From Hirundichthys speculiger (Eukaryota > Chordata > Actinopteri > Beloniformes > Exocoetidae): a stretch of 64,000 nucleotides of DNA. Positions 13,288-26,362 of this stretch are shown here, one piece after another; positions within the stretch are counted from its first letter, which is position 1; every line of letters starts with the position of its first letter. The stretch spans positions 1,674,001 to 1,738,000 of the forward strand of contig JAGFBZ010000258.1 of the NCBI GenBank assembly GCA_018398805.1, read 5' to 3'. The notes beneath the pieces were generated by a model. That model saw only the letters and a list, made by a program, of their open reading frames with translations. It made no database searches and was not told where the DNA came from. The position numbers and the translations under genes are program-made.

Positions 13288-14206
13288 TTCTTGTTACAGA
13301 GCAATGCCCTGCTGGAAAAATCTGCTTCTATTCTGGCACTTGGCACCAGTCAAAAAACATATGCAGACCAATCATTCCCTCAACATGGGAACATCTTTCC
13401 ACTATGAGAGCTGGTTCCCCCTGGGAGGCTTTAAAGTGGGCCCCTCAATAAATATTTTAGGGACATGCTCAAAGAGCACAGAAAGGAATCTAGGGTGCTC
13501 ATTTGGTCTTCAAACTCCAGAGGCAGCAGTCTGATGGGACCTGATAGCACCTTTGTGAAACAATCCCCTTCCACAAAGATCCCATTGCACAATAGAGAGG
13601 ATCCAGTATTAACATCCGAGCATCAGACACTCCAGGACACCCCCCCAGATGTTCTTTGTCCAGACCCCGACTGGTCAGCAGAAGTCTGGAGCCAATCAGA
13701 ACCTTGCAAATACCCCGACTAGCAGATGACTCCCCAAAAACCTGATTCTGACAGCCCATATACAGCCACGGCTTCACTCTCTCTCAATCAGAACTGAGCT
13801 TTTCTAATTTTATTAAGTAGAATCTGTGCTTTCGCAATAAATATAACAGGCAATGATCAAATGCTCCATCACTGCTCTAAACACACGCCGGAACTAATAG
13901 ATCTATCACCCTCTGTTTCCCATCAGAACCATGGGGACAGAACCTGATGGAAAAAAATGAGATTTTTGGAAAATTCATAAGGAGAGAGCAACTGCAAAGT
14001 GTGTGTGTGTCTGGTTTGAAAGCTGAAACACACACCAAATCATGCCCACCCGCATGCTGCTAGCAGTGTGTGTAAGTTAATCAATGTCGTGGATGTGAGG
14101 CTCTGACCTTTTCCAGCTAAACCACCTGCTGCTGCAGAAAAACAAGTGTGTGTTTCTGTGTGCTCCTGCGCTCCACGTGTCTGAGTGTGCGTTGCAGCGT
14201 GCATAC

Positions 14207-14451
14207 CGCCTCTCTCTCTGCAGAGTGTACGAGCTCCTGAAGAAGCCCAGCAGTTCGTCCTCAATGGCAGCATCAAAGCTCATGTTCAGGCGGTAAAGTC
14301 TCATGGGCTTCAGTTCGCGGTGCAGCACCACCACGTACATCTGGTTGGCTGGGAAAGGGAAGTGGCGGTGGATGCGCATGACTCCGCCCCCTGGCCTGTT
14401 GGCTGGACGACCACCCCCACCGCCCTCTGAGGTAATGGATACCTTGTCCAC
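14207..14451 (-). CDS. trhde: trhde coding exon 2: N-terminal M1 domain
   Basis: Second coding exon, 245 nt, residues 156 to 236 plus two bases of codon 237. On the minus strand a TTTAG acceptor precedes GTG GAC AAG, matching the phase 0 end of exon 1. The exon ends ...AGG CG before the donor GTATGC, so it is phase 2 and would finish an Arg codon in exon 3. The protein runs VDKVSITSEGGGGGRPANRP, then beta-rich sequence with PANQMYVVVLHRELKP and a sequon NMS (210). It ends in the conserved M1 block DELLGFFRSSYTL, which in TRHDE and related M1 enzymes lies just before the core of the N-terminal domain. Two glycine runs (165-169, 176-178) sit in a surface-loop position. The catalytic HEXXH and GAMEN-type motifs lie in later exons, not in this window. 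The gene is intact as far as seen. Confidence 0.93.
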
Positions 14452-16197
14452 CTAAATGGAGGAAAAAGGAGACAGAAGAAGAATGAATTACAAGGCTATT
14501 CTCACAGGGATAAATGAACAAACACCAGAATCCATCTCTTAGGTCAGCCATTACTTAATGAAGCTGGAAAGTTACTGGTGCAATCCCTGGCTTCCTCTTA
14601 ACATCCACCTTATCCCTGATGCAGTCATCGGTGTGTGATTATGGTGAGGATATTCACTCAATATAGTCTAATGAGAGGGTGCATGTGGCTTTTACTTTAA
14701 AGCTCTTCAAGTGGTCAATAAGACTGGAAAATGCCATTTCATCATCCACTTGCATGGGCAGTACTCACTATAAACAAAGGGATACATTTAATACCCTGCA
14801 TGAGCAGCTGAGGAGTTACTTTAGACAACCCGAATGTGCTGACCACTCACTGCAACATATCTAAAACACTTTTACAAACTACTGACTAAATCTTGTTTTT
14901 CGCTGCCATGCACATCTTCAAAGAAATGAACCTGTAGAGATAAGTGAATTCCCAAATGAGGATATTCACAATTCAGCATTGTCCACCTTAAAGCCTGTGT
15001 GAAATGGCTTCCAGGGAGCTGTGTCCATTCAGCCTGGCTAATGTGACCTAGATCCCATTTTTTCCATTGATTGGACAAATGTCTGAGTTCATCAGGGCAG
15101 TGTGGATGCGAATATCCAAACATCAATTCCAAATTACAGATTGGAATTATGCCACTTCAGCATTTGAACGCCCAAGCTCTGAACTGTTTGTGTCTGAATT
15201 CTTTTCCAATCCTCCCCCTCCCTTTTCAAGAATATCACTGCTCAAATGGCAACGTAATGCATTGGTTCTGTTAAACTGTCTTTCTCCAGGGGGTCTCCAT
15301 TCCGGAAAAATTTTCAATAACATATATTTTATTTCACTTTTTTACTGTGAACTACATCATGTAAAAACAACATATGACAACCATAATGACAATGACAGCA
15401 AAAAATATAAATAAATAAATAACTTACTTTTAATTAAATTCACTGCGTTCATTGTAAAAAATTCAGACTGACATGGTCAGCATAAAAATGAACACCTGAC
15501 CACTAATTTTTCATTTAAAGTTTAAATGTTTTGGTTAGCTTAGCTAGTGTTTCAATGTAGTTGTTTTGGTTTTGACCAAAGAAAAAAAAAGTTTCTAAGT
15601 TTTCCTGCCCAATTTTGCTTCTGATTGGCTCTCAGTCACAAACTCCTGTGTACTGATAGGCTACTTGTTCCTGTCATTTATATGACCATCTGCTCCGCCC
15701 TCCTCCCCGTGTTTGACTGACAGCTGTCACCGGCGCAGCTGTCTAACTGTCACAGATGTTCAGAGTAGAAACACACACACAGCAGCGCTAAGACAGCAAC
15801 AGTTAGTCAATATAAGAGGAGTCGTCTCTGAATCGCTGTGAATAATTTCCAATCACCCTGTATTTAACATTACTAATAATTCATTAATGTATAAGTGAAA
15901 GGGTAATTTTCAGGCTTAAGTGTGATGGGTCTGGACTGACGTGTCTCATGGTCCGGATCTAGACCGGGGTTTCAGCCATGACAGATTAGCTTTGCAAAGA
16001 CCAGCTAACAATCAGAAAAAAGGCTTTAAATGCAGATATGTTGAAGAGGGTAGTAGAGAAGAGAGTAGTTGTGTTTGTTAACGTGTCTGTCAATCCTGGA
16101 CATATGGACTGTGAAGGAGCACCTCTGCACTGTTGCATTGTTGGATGTAAATTTCCATTCAAGCTGTCTACTGAGAGCCCACTAAGAGATTCAATCA

Positions 16198-16335
16198 ATG
16201 TTTCCTGCAAGTGCTGCATGTGATGTCATAACCACAGTTGCTGCCAAGCAACAATCACAACAGTCCGATGCCTTCATGACAACCTCTGGAGATTTCAACA
16301 ATATCGCTATTCAGCAGTTTCTCACAGGTATTTTT
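16198..16335 (+). mobile_element. LINE endonuclease-domain scrap
   Basis: The plus strand reads CDVITTVAAKQQSQQSDAF, then SGDFNNIAIQQFL. This matches the 'SGDFNH' motif of the apurinic endonuclease domain of L2/CR1-like fish LINEs, with the usual His replaced by Asn. Only about 45 codons are recognisable. Confidence 0.6.
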
Positions 16336-17794
16336 AACTTGTTTTTGCTTTTTTCACATATATTCCTGCCATTTACACGGCAGCAACAACATAACAGATC
16401 TTTGGAGACTAACAAAGTATTATTCAGTTCAATCAAATCTTCTGTTTCAGTACAGTCTCACAAGCTATAACATCTTCTGTAGTTGATATACAAATAACAT
16501 GTCGAACGATACCTGGTAGGACCCGTCACACATGACCTTTCACATTCACATGATACAAGGCACAATCTTCATTAACTCTGAATTTACTCCACACTGAGCA
16601 AAGTGGTATTTTTTCCTGCATACCCTGTGTATGTCAAGGTGTGGGTTGGGTAAGGGTTATTTTCTGTGTTTTTCCCTCTGTTCCTGTGTTTGTCAATGCC
16701 GCACCACCTCCAACCCACCCATTACCACAATGTATCATGGTTAATATACAACAGCTGGAAGGACAACCACTCCTCCCAAAAACAAACAAACAAAAAAAAA
16801 AAACATAAAAAAAAAAAATGTCTACTCTGATTGGTCCGAACAAGCTCCACCTACTGTTTTGCATCAACTTTGAAAATGCAACATTTTAATAAATTATTCT
16901 AATATTTCAATATTCAGTAATTCAATTTATATTCTAGTATAGTTAAAATTGTACATTTTCCAACAAAAAAGAAAAAAAAAGGTTTTTTTTGTTCCTATAC
17001 AATTAACTCTAAAGTCTGAAAGCAGAAATCACATTACCAACTGTATATTTCAGATGAATTTCACCCAAATGGGGATTTTGTTTTATTCAAACTCAATAAC
17101 GCACATAAACCTGCAATTCTAACAGTACCCCATGGCTCTCCTTGGTGGTAAGACAGATAAGAACATATCCCTTTTACAGAAAGGCCAACATCTACTCAAG
17201 CCAACAAATGTTAGCTTAGCTTTTTTATAGATTAGTTTTAATGTCAGCAGCTTGTATGATTTGTGATACAATGTTTGAGTTCATTATTCACTACATAATG
17301 CTTTTAATAAAGGACTGAAATATTAGTAGACTAGGAATAATTCTTTGCAGCTTTTTCTGCTGCACATTCATTATAACACTGCCCATGGTGTCCTTTGTGT
17401 TGCCTCAAGAAGAAGGAAAATACTCCAGAGTAATCAGTTTAGAGCTGCAAAAACAAATGAGACCTTTGGAATGAGCATCAGTTAAAACTGTAATTTTGAT
17501 TAAAAATCAGTTCATCAGTCCTAAACACCAGTCAAAATTGTCCTGGCCAAATTTATTTTGAGTGACACTTTAAAAAATAATAATCTAAGAACAATATTGA
17601 ACCACATATAACAACACAATAATTTGTTGTTTTTAATAGCATTAGCATCTTCAGTAGGGCCATTCTATAAGTGTCGGATTAAGTTTGTGGTCCCAGGCCT
17701 CCGTGGGCCAGAATACAGAATACTATCTTGGGTTTTCTGTACTCATAATGAAAAACTTACACGGAAGAAATGCTTTTCATCACTAGTCGAGCAG

Positions 17795-17826
17795 ATTTAT
17801 TCACCAGCCGATTGGTGCATCCCTAG
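17795..17826 (+). mobile_element. Possible hAT MITE terminus
   Basis: Ends in CCGATTGGTGCATCCCTAG, the reverse of the 'TAGGGATGCACCGAT' terminus common among non-autonomous hAT elements. No partner end is identified. Confidence 0.35.
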
Positions 17827-19007
17827 ATAATATTTCTACTCAACTCCTTATTGCTAATCAGCTTATGAAGAAGTGGTGAACTATCCGTTTTTTTACGTGC
17901 AGTTGCCTTTAAGCTAAGCTCTTCTGTTCCCAGAGGTTTGGAATTCTACCTAATGTGGTGAAACGTCCTGTACAGTCCACTTCACAGGAAACTAATGGGT
18001 GGTCAGAAAACACCAAGTGACACACAGCTCTTTACAGTTACAGATTACAGGAAAATATGTTGCTCAGCAAAGCTTAATTCAGTGACAGCTGTTGTTCTTA
18101 ATGTTGGACATGTTGCTGCTGTGGTATGACGGGGTCACATGTTCAAAAATATGATGCATAGCTTTTTCTTTTTTAAAAAAGGCACAAATTTCAGTTTTTT
18201 TCATCTGCCAGCTGACCAAAATTCACTCGTACTTCATCGGGAGCTTCTGACTTCCAGCTGACTAGATGATGAAAAAAACAACAGTGCCAGTCATTTAGCA
18301 TGGGGAATTAACACAGAGAAGAACAGATGGCCTCAATTATTAAAGGTCCTCCAGAGCCTCGCAGGTGCTTTCACCTCTCCTCGCTGATTAGACCTGACCT
18401 CAGGTTCAAGTTGAGTGGGGATTAGCCGGTAATTAAATAAAATGTCACCAAACTCACTGTACCTAAGAAAGTCATCAAACCAAGCAGGTGCAGCATAACT
18501 GAGTGTGGGAGACACGGCAGTCAAGCAGTCTCCGTCCACTCCCACACAGTCCTGAGTGGAGGTCTAATCAGCCGCAACATGTGAAGGCACCCCTGAGGGT
18601 GATCGTTGCAGGTGGACCAGGAGTGCATACTTAAAAACTATATAAAAAGGTGCCCACTTCCACTGCTCTGTTCCGACAGCTTTTTGGTGAGAAATGATGC
18701 AATAAAAACAAGGCATTTCTTTCAAAAATGAATCTGCTGAATACCAAGTAATTTCAGATGCCAGTATTACACACATCCTGAAGGTCCTTCATTAAATCTG
18801 TTCTCACTGTAGGGCTGAAGATTTCACCATAATCATTTCACAATTTAAGATTCTATTATGGAGTTTAAAACTTACAATGCGAAATTGGTATCAGTGCTCT
18901 ATCATGTGTTACGGATCTCTAGAAGTTATGCTGACATTGTTAGCATTGTTCTCAACTTTTTTAGAGAGAAAAGAGAAGTTTTATTCACTTAACCATATTT
19001 GCTGTTA

Positions 19008-19060
19008 AAGGGTGACATAGTGGTTAACATCGTCACCTTACAAGTAGGAGATTTCCAGAC
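19008..19060 (+). mobile_element. Possible tRNA-derived SINE scrap
   Basis: 'GGGTGACATAGTGGTTAACAT' followed by 'CGTCACCTTACAAGTAGGAG' resembles the 'GGTGGTGCAGTGGTTAGCAC...CGCCTCACAGCAAGAAGG' repeat of fish. Short and weak. Confidence 0.3.
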
Positions 19061-20279
19061 GGCGGAAGTAGTGTCTACTTTATTCAATAGAAACTCAAGC
19101 AGCATGTAGGTGACTGCATAAATTTAATTCTTTATCAGTCCATTGTATTAACCAACAAAGGTCTGACTCAGTTGGCAGATATAATCTGCTCTAAGGGAAG
19201 GCTTGTGTCATGGTTGACAGAAAAGCACTGCACCAACAGATTTCAGCATTAATCCTCACAACTGAAACAGAGGCGCAACAGTGCAAATGAATTTAAAAAC
19301 AGTTTAAAGGTTTTTGTCATGTTGGACTCAAGAGTGCATGTACATGGCTAATTGACACCAGTAAACTAGATGTATTCCAAATATAACGATACAAAAGGAA
19401 GAAAAAGCTTCCAGGCTCAGCCTGAATAGTTTAGCATAATTAGCAGATTCTAGAGACTCAGATTACCTAAACCATATTCATGAATTTCATGCTCCATCAT
19501 GTCATTTTCTTGGACATTTTACAACTTTAATAATCATGTGTAGCAATCAACAGATTTAAACGACTGAAACAGTCTTAAATTAGTACAAACAGGGATGAGC
19601 AACCTGTGGTCTTAGCAGCAGTGCATGATGGGAACACACCCCGCAGCAGCGGGAACAGTTTGAAACTTTTGGCTCTCTTCACTGTCACACATCAGCAACC
19701 CTCAACCAATTAAACAGCATGTGTGTGTCTGTACCACTTTCTGCCTGTGTGCTCTTGTTGTTTGATGAAAGAACTGATCAATACGGACAGAGAGCCAGCT
19801 GACACAGAGAGGAAACGTTGGAGATTTAAAAGATGTGTTTCGGGGCTTTCTGGCGAGTCAGCAAATGAAGTACCTGCTTCAAGATACCTTCGAATGCTTC
19901 AAAATGCTTTCTAACTCTGTTGTTCCCTGAGAACTTATCCCTGTTAGAAATCTGAACATCTCAGCACTGCTATTGTATCTTCTTGGACTTTTACCGTCAT
20001 AGTCCATCACAAGGTTCACTGATGAGCATTTAGTCACTTTTGTTTTTTCTGTAAATCTTCTCTCTGACCAGTGGGGATATGATAGTGACTCATAAGGATG
20101 GAGCATCTGAATTTACTTAATAGGGTTTCCGGTGTCAATGTCATGTTTTAGAGATGCACTTGCAAAGTGCAATATCGAGTAACATATATTGATAAGCTAA
20201 ACTAACTGCTGTCTTGTGCATCAAGAACCTCAAGGTCTTCGGTCATTTTCACAGTGCTCCTATTTAAGTAGCCCCAAAG

Positions 20280-20530
20280 GAGTTTTAGTCATTCATGCGG
20301 TTCACTTGGGTCAGTGTGGACGCAATTACTGCACTCTGCTGCACACCGTAACCGCCGCACTGAGAGCAGTCTGAAGAGGTGACCTCGGTACGGCTGTGGT
20401 CAAACGTGTGTGGTTTGTTTGTGGTGTGAGAGTTTCACGATGTCAGGCCGACCCAACAAGAAACGCCAACCCAGCATCCCTTTGGTTTACCTTAAAGCCC
20501 TCAGACCTGTTTTCCACGGTCTCATCCGAC
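20280..20530. repeat. Dispersed repeat, CGGTACGGCTGTGGTC type
   Basis: CG-richer block with 'CACTTGGGTCAGTGTGGACG', 'GCTGCACACCGTAACCGCC' and 'GGTGACCTCGGTACGGCTG'. I recognise these as phrases of a dispersed fish repeat, probably a non-autonomous DNA transposon. Boundaries unknown. Confidence 0.4.
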
Positions 20531-20879
20531 CCTTGAGATCAACCAGCACTGATTGGTGGTTGATATAAATAAAACATACACATCTGTAAAATGTATGAAA
20601 GAAAGTGACAAAGAGTGATTACGCTCTTGTCATGTAAAAATCTGTTATTAAGATCAGGCACAACAGAAGCTGGCACTGTAGAAATGCAAGTTTCTGAGAC
20701 AAGCAGTATGTCGGTTTTGTGAAACTATTTTGGTTTTCAAGAAAAGATCCTGCACAGTCTCAGGTGTTGTGCATGACCTGTCTGGATAAACATGAACAAA
20801 AACACCACAAAGCTTCATGTGTAGTGGTGGGGATCACTAAGAATTTTTGGTATGCCCTTATTGATTGCCCTTACTCTGC

Positions 20880-21142
20880 AGTTAAAGGAGCTGATCAACC
20901 TGGGATCTTTGAAAACTCGTGTGAGAGAAATTGGAGCAGCTTCATATCGGACTTGTTCTTGTTTTAATGTGAATCCGAACTTTAGTCCTGTTTCTTTATC
21001 TTGTATTGTATTTTATCTATGTTGGTAATTTCTGTGTCATTATGTAACTTTTCTGCCGTCTACCAGGCTTCCCTTGAAAAAGAGCCATGTGTCTCAATGG
21101 GACCAACCTGGTTAAATAAAGGCAAATAATAAATAATAATTG
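20880..21142 (+). mobile_element. LINE 3' end with AAATAA tail
   Basis: 'TTGAAAAAGAGCCATGTGTC' then 'TCAATGGGACCAACCTGGTT' then AAATAAAGG and (AATAAT)n. This is the 3' UTR and low-complexity tail of a common fish LINE family. The reading frame upstream is decayed. Confidence 0.5.
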
Positions 21143-21683
21143 ACTAGTTTAAGTTTCTAATGCATAAACCAAAACTAGGGAACAAGTGATCTCAGGTGGT
21201 GCCACAAAGACATCAATTTCCAATAACTACTCTGCATCAGAATAAGGCTTGTGGCTCAATAAGGTTTATCAACTGAAAATATGACGGATGAGCATAGATC
21301 AAAATGGCATAAGGAAATTACCCAGGCAGCTTTATTGAGAGACGTAATGCCTCTCACCACGGTGACCAAGCCTGCCGTTGCGTGGTGTAATATGCCCTCC
21401 CAGACATATTTTAGCCAAGTCGCCATACAAACAGTGAAGTGGAACTGAAGACAGCTGAGTTTTTGACAACAATATCCAATATGTAGTCAAGTCGTGCAGT
21501 GGAGCCCTTCAGAGTCTTAGGCCTGAGCTTTTCCTCTGTCCACAGCGTGACCCTGAGTCCCCACAGGAATGTTTCAGAAGTGGAGCATTTTCGAGCGCTG
21601 CTGGCTCAGCTGGATTCGACAGATTGTGAGTCTACCCGAAGGTTTCAAGATCATGTAAGAATCACATAGTAGTCTCAGTAATC

Positions 21684-21893
21684 AGTGGCAAGCCCTGAAT
21701 CATCTGCCTCCATCTAACCCTATCATCTGCATCCTCTTCTCTCACACCAGTTAACTTCACGTCCTTTTTCTCTACATCCACAAATCTCCTCTTTGGTCTT
21801 CCTCCAGGCCCCCGCCCTGACAGTTCCTACCTCATCATCTTTCTACCGATTTATTCACTATCCCTCCTCTGTACACTCAGTAATGCGCTCGTT
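21684..21893 (-). mobile_element. RTE-type (Rex3-like) LINE 3' fragment
   Basis: Contains 'ATCTGCCTCCATCTAACCCT', 'CATCCTCTTCTCTCACACC' and 'CTCTTTGGTCTTCCTCCAGG'. These are phrases of the 3' portion of a very common fish RTE LINE, in minus orientation. The copy is truncated and decayed. Confidence 0.6.
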
Positions 21894-23278
21894 TAAATAT
21901 ATATTTCTTGCCAAGTCTTGTACTTTCTGGAATCATACATATAAAAAGAATAAGTGGTGTCAAATAAAATATGCTTTATACTTCTAAGATGAAGCTCTCC
22001 TTGCCGTGGTTGAAATCTCTTCTGAACCTTATCGTAAAGCGAATCGGAGCCCTCTCATAGTAATTTATTTTGAAAATCGATCAGATTCTATATGCCATTC
22101 TTGTGTCTGACTTCCTGCCATCACCATCTGCTGTGCGTACATTGACAGATTTGCCGTGGCGGAGCGACAAATGAAACTCTGCGAGCATCTTTAGTGGAGC
22201 AGAGTGTACGGCTTCTTCCGGGACCCTTTTGGAACCACTTCCATTGACTGAGTGAATGCGATTCACAGGAGGTGGTGTGGCGCAGCCATTCTGTGGTGCT
22301 TTTAGGTCCAGTGGGACACGGGAGTTATGGTGAACTTTACTGAGAAAACCTTGGAATTCAAAGCTCAGTGCCCTCAGACCGCCTGCTTCCCAGATGACAC
22401 AGGAGCGAACATTGCAGCAGAACTCATGTCTGCATCAGTACCATGTATGCATGCGTGCATAATAGATTTGGTGATAGCAGCAAAGCTTTATGGGTAGCTC
22501 CAAGATCGTGCATAAACATGCAGGCCTGGCTTCAAGGATATACGTATTTTTGTATCAGCCTAATATTGTGCTGATGATAATTTCTTATGCTTGGTGAAAA
22601 ATACAGGAGAAGGGAACTTTAAAATATATAATAAACTGCAATGTTTGTTAAAAATGGCTGAAAGCCATTGAAGCATACTCAAGGTGGACATAAAAGCAAT
22701 TGGTCTTAGTGTAACCAGACAACAACTGAATGCAAAAGTTACAATTTCCAAAAGAGCAAAGAAATGAACCCATTAAAGAAAGAAAATATTGTTGTTTTAA
22801 AAGTTTTGCTCTGTATATTTTGTCTGAAACCACAGGAAGCCTGACATCTTTTTCAGGGTCAGGGCGAATGCTAACAATCGTGAGGGTGAAATCATCCAAT
22901 TTTCACATTTTTCTCCCTTATAAGAAAATTCTGAAACACATAATTTACATTTCTGGGTTGGTGTGAGGCTGTTTTTCAGCAGTCTGGGGTACCTCCACTG
23001 TCCTGTCAGATCAGCTGACTGATCAATAAAGACATGGAGACTGAAGCGGTGTTGAAAACATGAGGTTGGATCCCTCGCTGAGAGCTCCTTGTCTCCTTTT
23101 CCCCTTCATGATTTAAAGGACTGGAACATCCAACACTTGTAGCCGGAGGACAGGAGGATGAGGAGGGAAGGGGGCATAAATTAGCGGAAAGCACCACTAC
23201 ATGTTCATTATCATCGACATGAACCACAGACAGCCTGTGGGGGTTTAAATCAGTCTAAGAACCAGCAGCGTTTGACGG

Positions 23279-23307
23279 GTTTCTTTCTTTTCTTTTCTTT
23301 TCTTTTA
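23279..23307 (+). repeat. (TTTTC)n microsatellite
   Basis: About five to six TTTTC units. Confidence 0.9.
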
Positions 23308-24574
23308 ACGGTCAGCAGAAATGTTTGAAATCGTTTGTGAAACAAGTGTGCTTTCTTGTTTAGTTTTTCTCCGATTTTTTTCCCCTGTGAAACTAAAGGA
23401 ACATATATCCTTCCTTTTTCCTCGTCCCTACCATCTGCATCTATTTTTTTCCAAACCTTTTTCCTTTCTGGGCTCTTGACAGTTTTTCTTTTCATGACGC
23501 ATTAACTCTGAGGACACCTTAGGAGACCTGCCTGCTGCCCAACAACACCTCCTAATTCACAGTGTGTTCCAACAAAATCACAAAGCAGACTGCGGGGCTT
23601 TTAATTGCCCTCTGACCAAATTAGACAAAATTATCCCACTCTCACATTAGATGACCAGCATGAAAAATCGTGTTGCTCGGTAATGTCTCTGAGGCTTTCT
23701 CTCAGCACGCGTTCGTCTCGGAAAACTGGCTGAAACAGCAAGTTTGGTGGTTAATTAGACTCGTTAAGGAAACCTCTGAGGCCAAATCCGGAAATAAACT
23801 GTCTTTGTTAGGGTTGCTCTCAGCATAGAGAAGAACTCTGGATGGTTTGGACAGAATCTTCAGGAAACTCAGAGATGGGTTAAGATGTGTACAACATGGG
23901 ACGTGCGATCCGTGCTGCTGTTTGTCCGTTGATGCTACTGTGTCTGCTGAGAATAATAATAAAAATAATCCGCCTTAGAGCAGACAGGCAGCTTTGTTCA
24001 ACATGTGTGGATAACAACGTACGACAGTTCTCTACAGGGGAGAGGCATTATAACTTTAACACTATAAAAGCACACACACACAAAATGTAACACTGGCTTC
24101 TGATGTATACTGTCTTAAAAGAAAAATCATTAAAATTCCAGCCCATATATCTGCTTTCCAAAGAATGATCGCTCATCATCTAAACAAAAAAATTAACATG
24201 GGAATATGCATTAATTCTACTGACCACATTCATGCTCCCTAAGGATTGAGCTACTTTCATTTTAAAGGATCAAAAGGTCTTTTACTTCATTTACTCTATC
24301 CTCATAACTTTTTTCCCCTCCAAGTTTAGATCGAATATTAGTGACGCTCCAAGAGCTTCAATTCAACTGACAACTAACAGAATTCTGCTACTTATGCTCC
24401 ATAATTATTTTAAGGGTTTTTGTCCCCACCATTTTCCATCTTCTTTTACTTTGATTAAATGGCACAGATTATTTTGAGATTGATAGGCTTTTAATATTTA
24501 ATCTGCTCAACTTTAATGAGCATCTATTTAAAATAATGATTTTGTTACTAAGCCAAACAACACATAATTAAAGT

Positions 24575-25430
24575 GAGCATTTTGGTTTTAAAGGACACGT
24601 ATCCTGCTCTTTTTCAGAGCATTGACACAATTACTGAAGTATTCGTGAAATTTTGTGATATTTTGGTCAAAATCATAGATTCCATAAGAAGAACTGGACA
24701 GACCCCCATGACATCACCCACATGTTTTCTCAGAGCTTCTGAACCCTGTTTTTTTCTTGAACTGCACACCATCATGTTGCAGATGGGTCACACTCGTGTA
24801 CCTGGAAGCCAGCTGGGACACGCCCACATCAGTTCAGTCACTACAAGTTAGCTATTTTAGCATGGCTGCCATGGCTTAGCTTATGCTCACCTATGATACT
24901 AATTAATAATACTTTACATTTCTTCTGATCAAATCTCTCCAAACATCTTCCCTTCAAATGTTGATCGGTATGGAGCGCTGCCAGAGCTGAAACAAGTACC
25001 AACTGGGACCAGCTACTGCTAAGCCCGCCACGCACGGGGCTTGGCTGGTTGTCAAGTCAAGAGCTAAGTGACTGCGGGTCCCAGCAATCCTCTGCTTGCA
25101 TGAATCCTAAAAGGTGATTTGACTTTCACCATGACTCAAGGAGCAGCAGAGCTCACAGTGGACATAAGCAGCAAGACCTCCCATTTCACTTAATTTTGGT
25201 GGCAACATCAGAAATGACCACTGCATTTAGCTGATGCACGGTTAGCACAGGCTGCCTACCGCATTATCATTTGAATCTTCTTGAATCAGGCTGTAAATGT
25301 GTTTATTTCCATTTAAAGTTGGACATTTTTAACATGGGAGTCAATAAAGACTCTTGAGCCAGCCCCCAGTGGTAAGTCAAGGAACTGGAAACTAAAGTCA
25401 CTTCCTGGTTATAGTTTTTTAATTTGAGAA
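24575..25430 (+). repeat. Unclassified dispersed repeat, copy A (long)
   Basis: Colinear with the copies at 30.8, 42.0 and 44.4 kb. Shared blocks in order are 'AAGAACTGGACAGACCCCCA...GACATCACC...GTTTTCT' (24690-24735), 'GGCTTAGCTTATG...TAATACTTTACATT' (24870-24920), 'TTTTGGTGGCAACATCAGA' (25195-25213) and 'TTAACATGGGAGTC...GAGCCAGCCCCCAGTGG' (25330-25370). No coding frame, no clear ends, and family unknown to me. Confidence 0.75.
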
Positions 25431-26362
25431 GGTCTTTCGAATCAATTGCACTGTTGTTAGTTTAGCTGACAGTTAGGGGTTTAACACTGGCTTAAACCCT
25501 ATGTGATGTGGGAAAGTCATGTGTACCCTTTATGTCAGTCTTTAGTGCCTGTATATTAACCTGCAGCTGAAAGTTGAGCTTGACTTCAATTGCTTTGCCT
25601 AAAAAAAAAACTTCACACTAACCACTAGATGTCATTTCTCCTGTGTTGGATTAAACCTGATACAGGCAAGTTTTAACAGGAACTTAAGTAATCTTTTTAT
25701 CAAAAGAAGGCATGTATCTCATGCCAAAATACCATTTCTGTTCTTTGACAACCATAAAGTTGTCTTCCAGTTCCACAGTGGCCCTTTTACCAACTGCCAC
25801 ATCAGAAGCAACGATTTGGAAGCCAGCTTCACCTTTGTACGTACTTCCAGTTTCCAACCAGTTTAGCTGTGGATCAGCTGAAGCTGTGCTTGTTGTGACA
25901 CTGCAATCAAGTTGAACTTGAAGCAAACCTGTGGGTTTAGCATTTGTAGCAATTTATCTTTCTACCAGGCTTGAAATGACAAAGACGTAGTAGTAGCTGG
26001 AAAGACAAAGAGGAACAACGATACTACCAACTGCATCTATCACATTTGTTACGTGCAATGACATTTGGAAAGAGGTGCGCATCGGGGTACAGCTTAGCTT
26101 AGTTGCTACGGGATTGACACACCATCAGTTTGATATTGATGCACAAACCAGGCTTTCGTGTTTTATTTGTTTGGTTTGACATACAGTCCATGAGAGAGTG
26201 CCAGAAGAGCAGAGGATTCCTGAGGATGGCAGGTACGGTTTTGTACCGTCACATTACCAAACTGACATCTTCCTCACAGGTGTCACTATGTAAGGCACAT
26301 AGAAAAACAATTACATTTATTAAAATCCTCACATAAACGTATCCTCATTCAAGCCAACGTAC

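Larger units (their letters stand above)
1..14206 (-). other. trhde: trhde intron 2 (partial, continues off the left edge)
   Basis: Begins with donor GTATGC at 14206 on the minus strand and has no recognisable acceptor plus exon 3 before position 1. I looked for an M1 block of the HARKAFPCFDEP type and saw none. Stretches 1-4.3, 6.45-7.75, 8.4-12.5 and 13.3-14.2 kb hold nothing I can name; the rest carries the repeats listed separately. A short exon in low-similarity sequence could have been missed. Confidence 0.7.
14452..26362 (-). other. trhde: trhde intron 1 (11,911 bp)
   Basis: Phase 0 GT-AG intron between the two coding exons: donor GTACGT at 26362 reading down, acceptor TTTAG ending at 14452. 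It contains a LINE endonuclease scrap, LINE tails, a SINE-like scrap and one long copy of an unclassified dispersed repeat, listed separately. The stretches 14.5-16.2, 16.4-17.7, 17.9-19.0, 19.1-20.2, 21.9-24.5 and 25.45-26.36 kb show no convincing coding exon, RNA gene or recognised repeat. Confidence 0.85.

Noticed and set aside
14077..14206. Extension of the exon 2 frame beyond the donor
   Set aside because: The frame continues past GTATGC, but homology to M1 peptidases stops there, so it is intron read-through.
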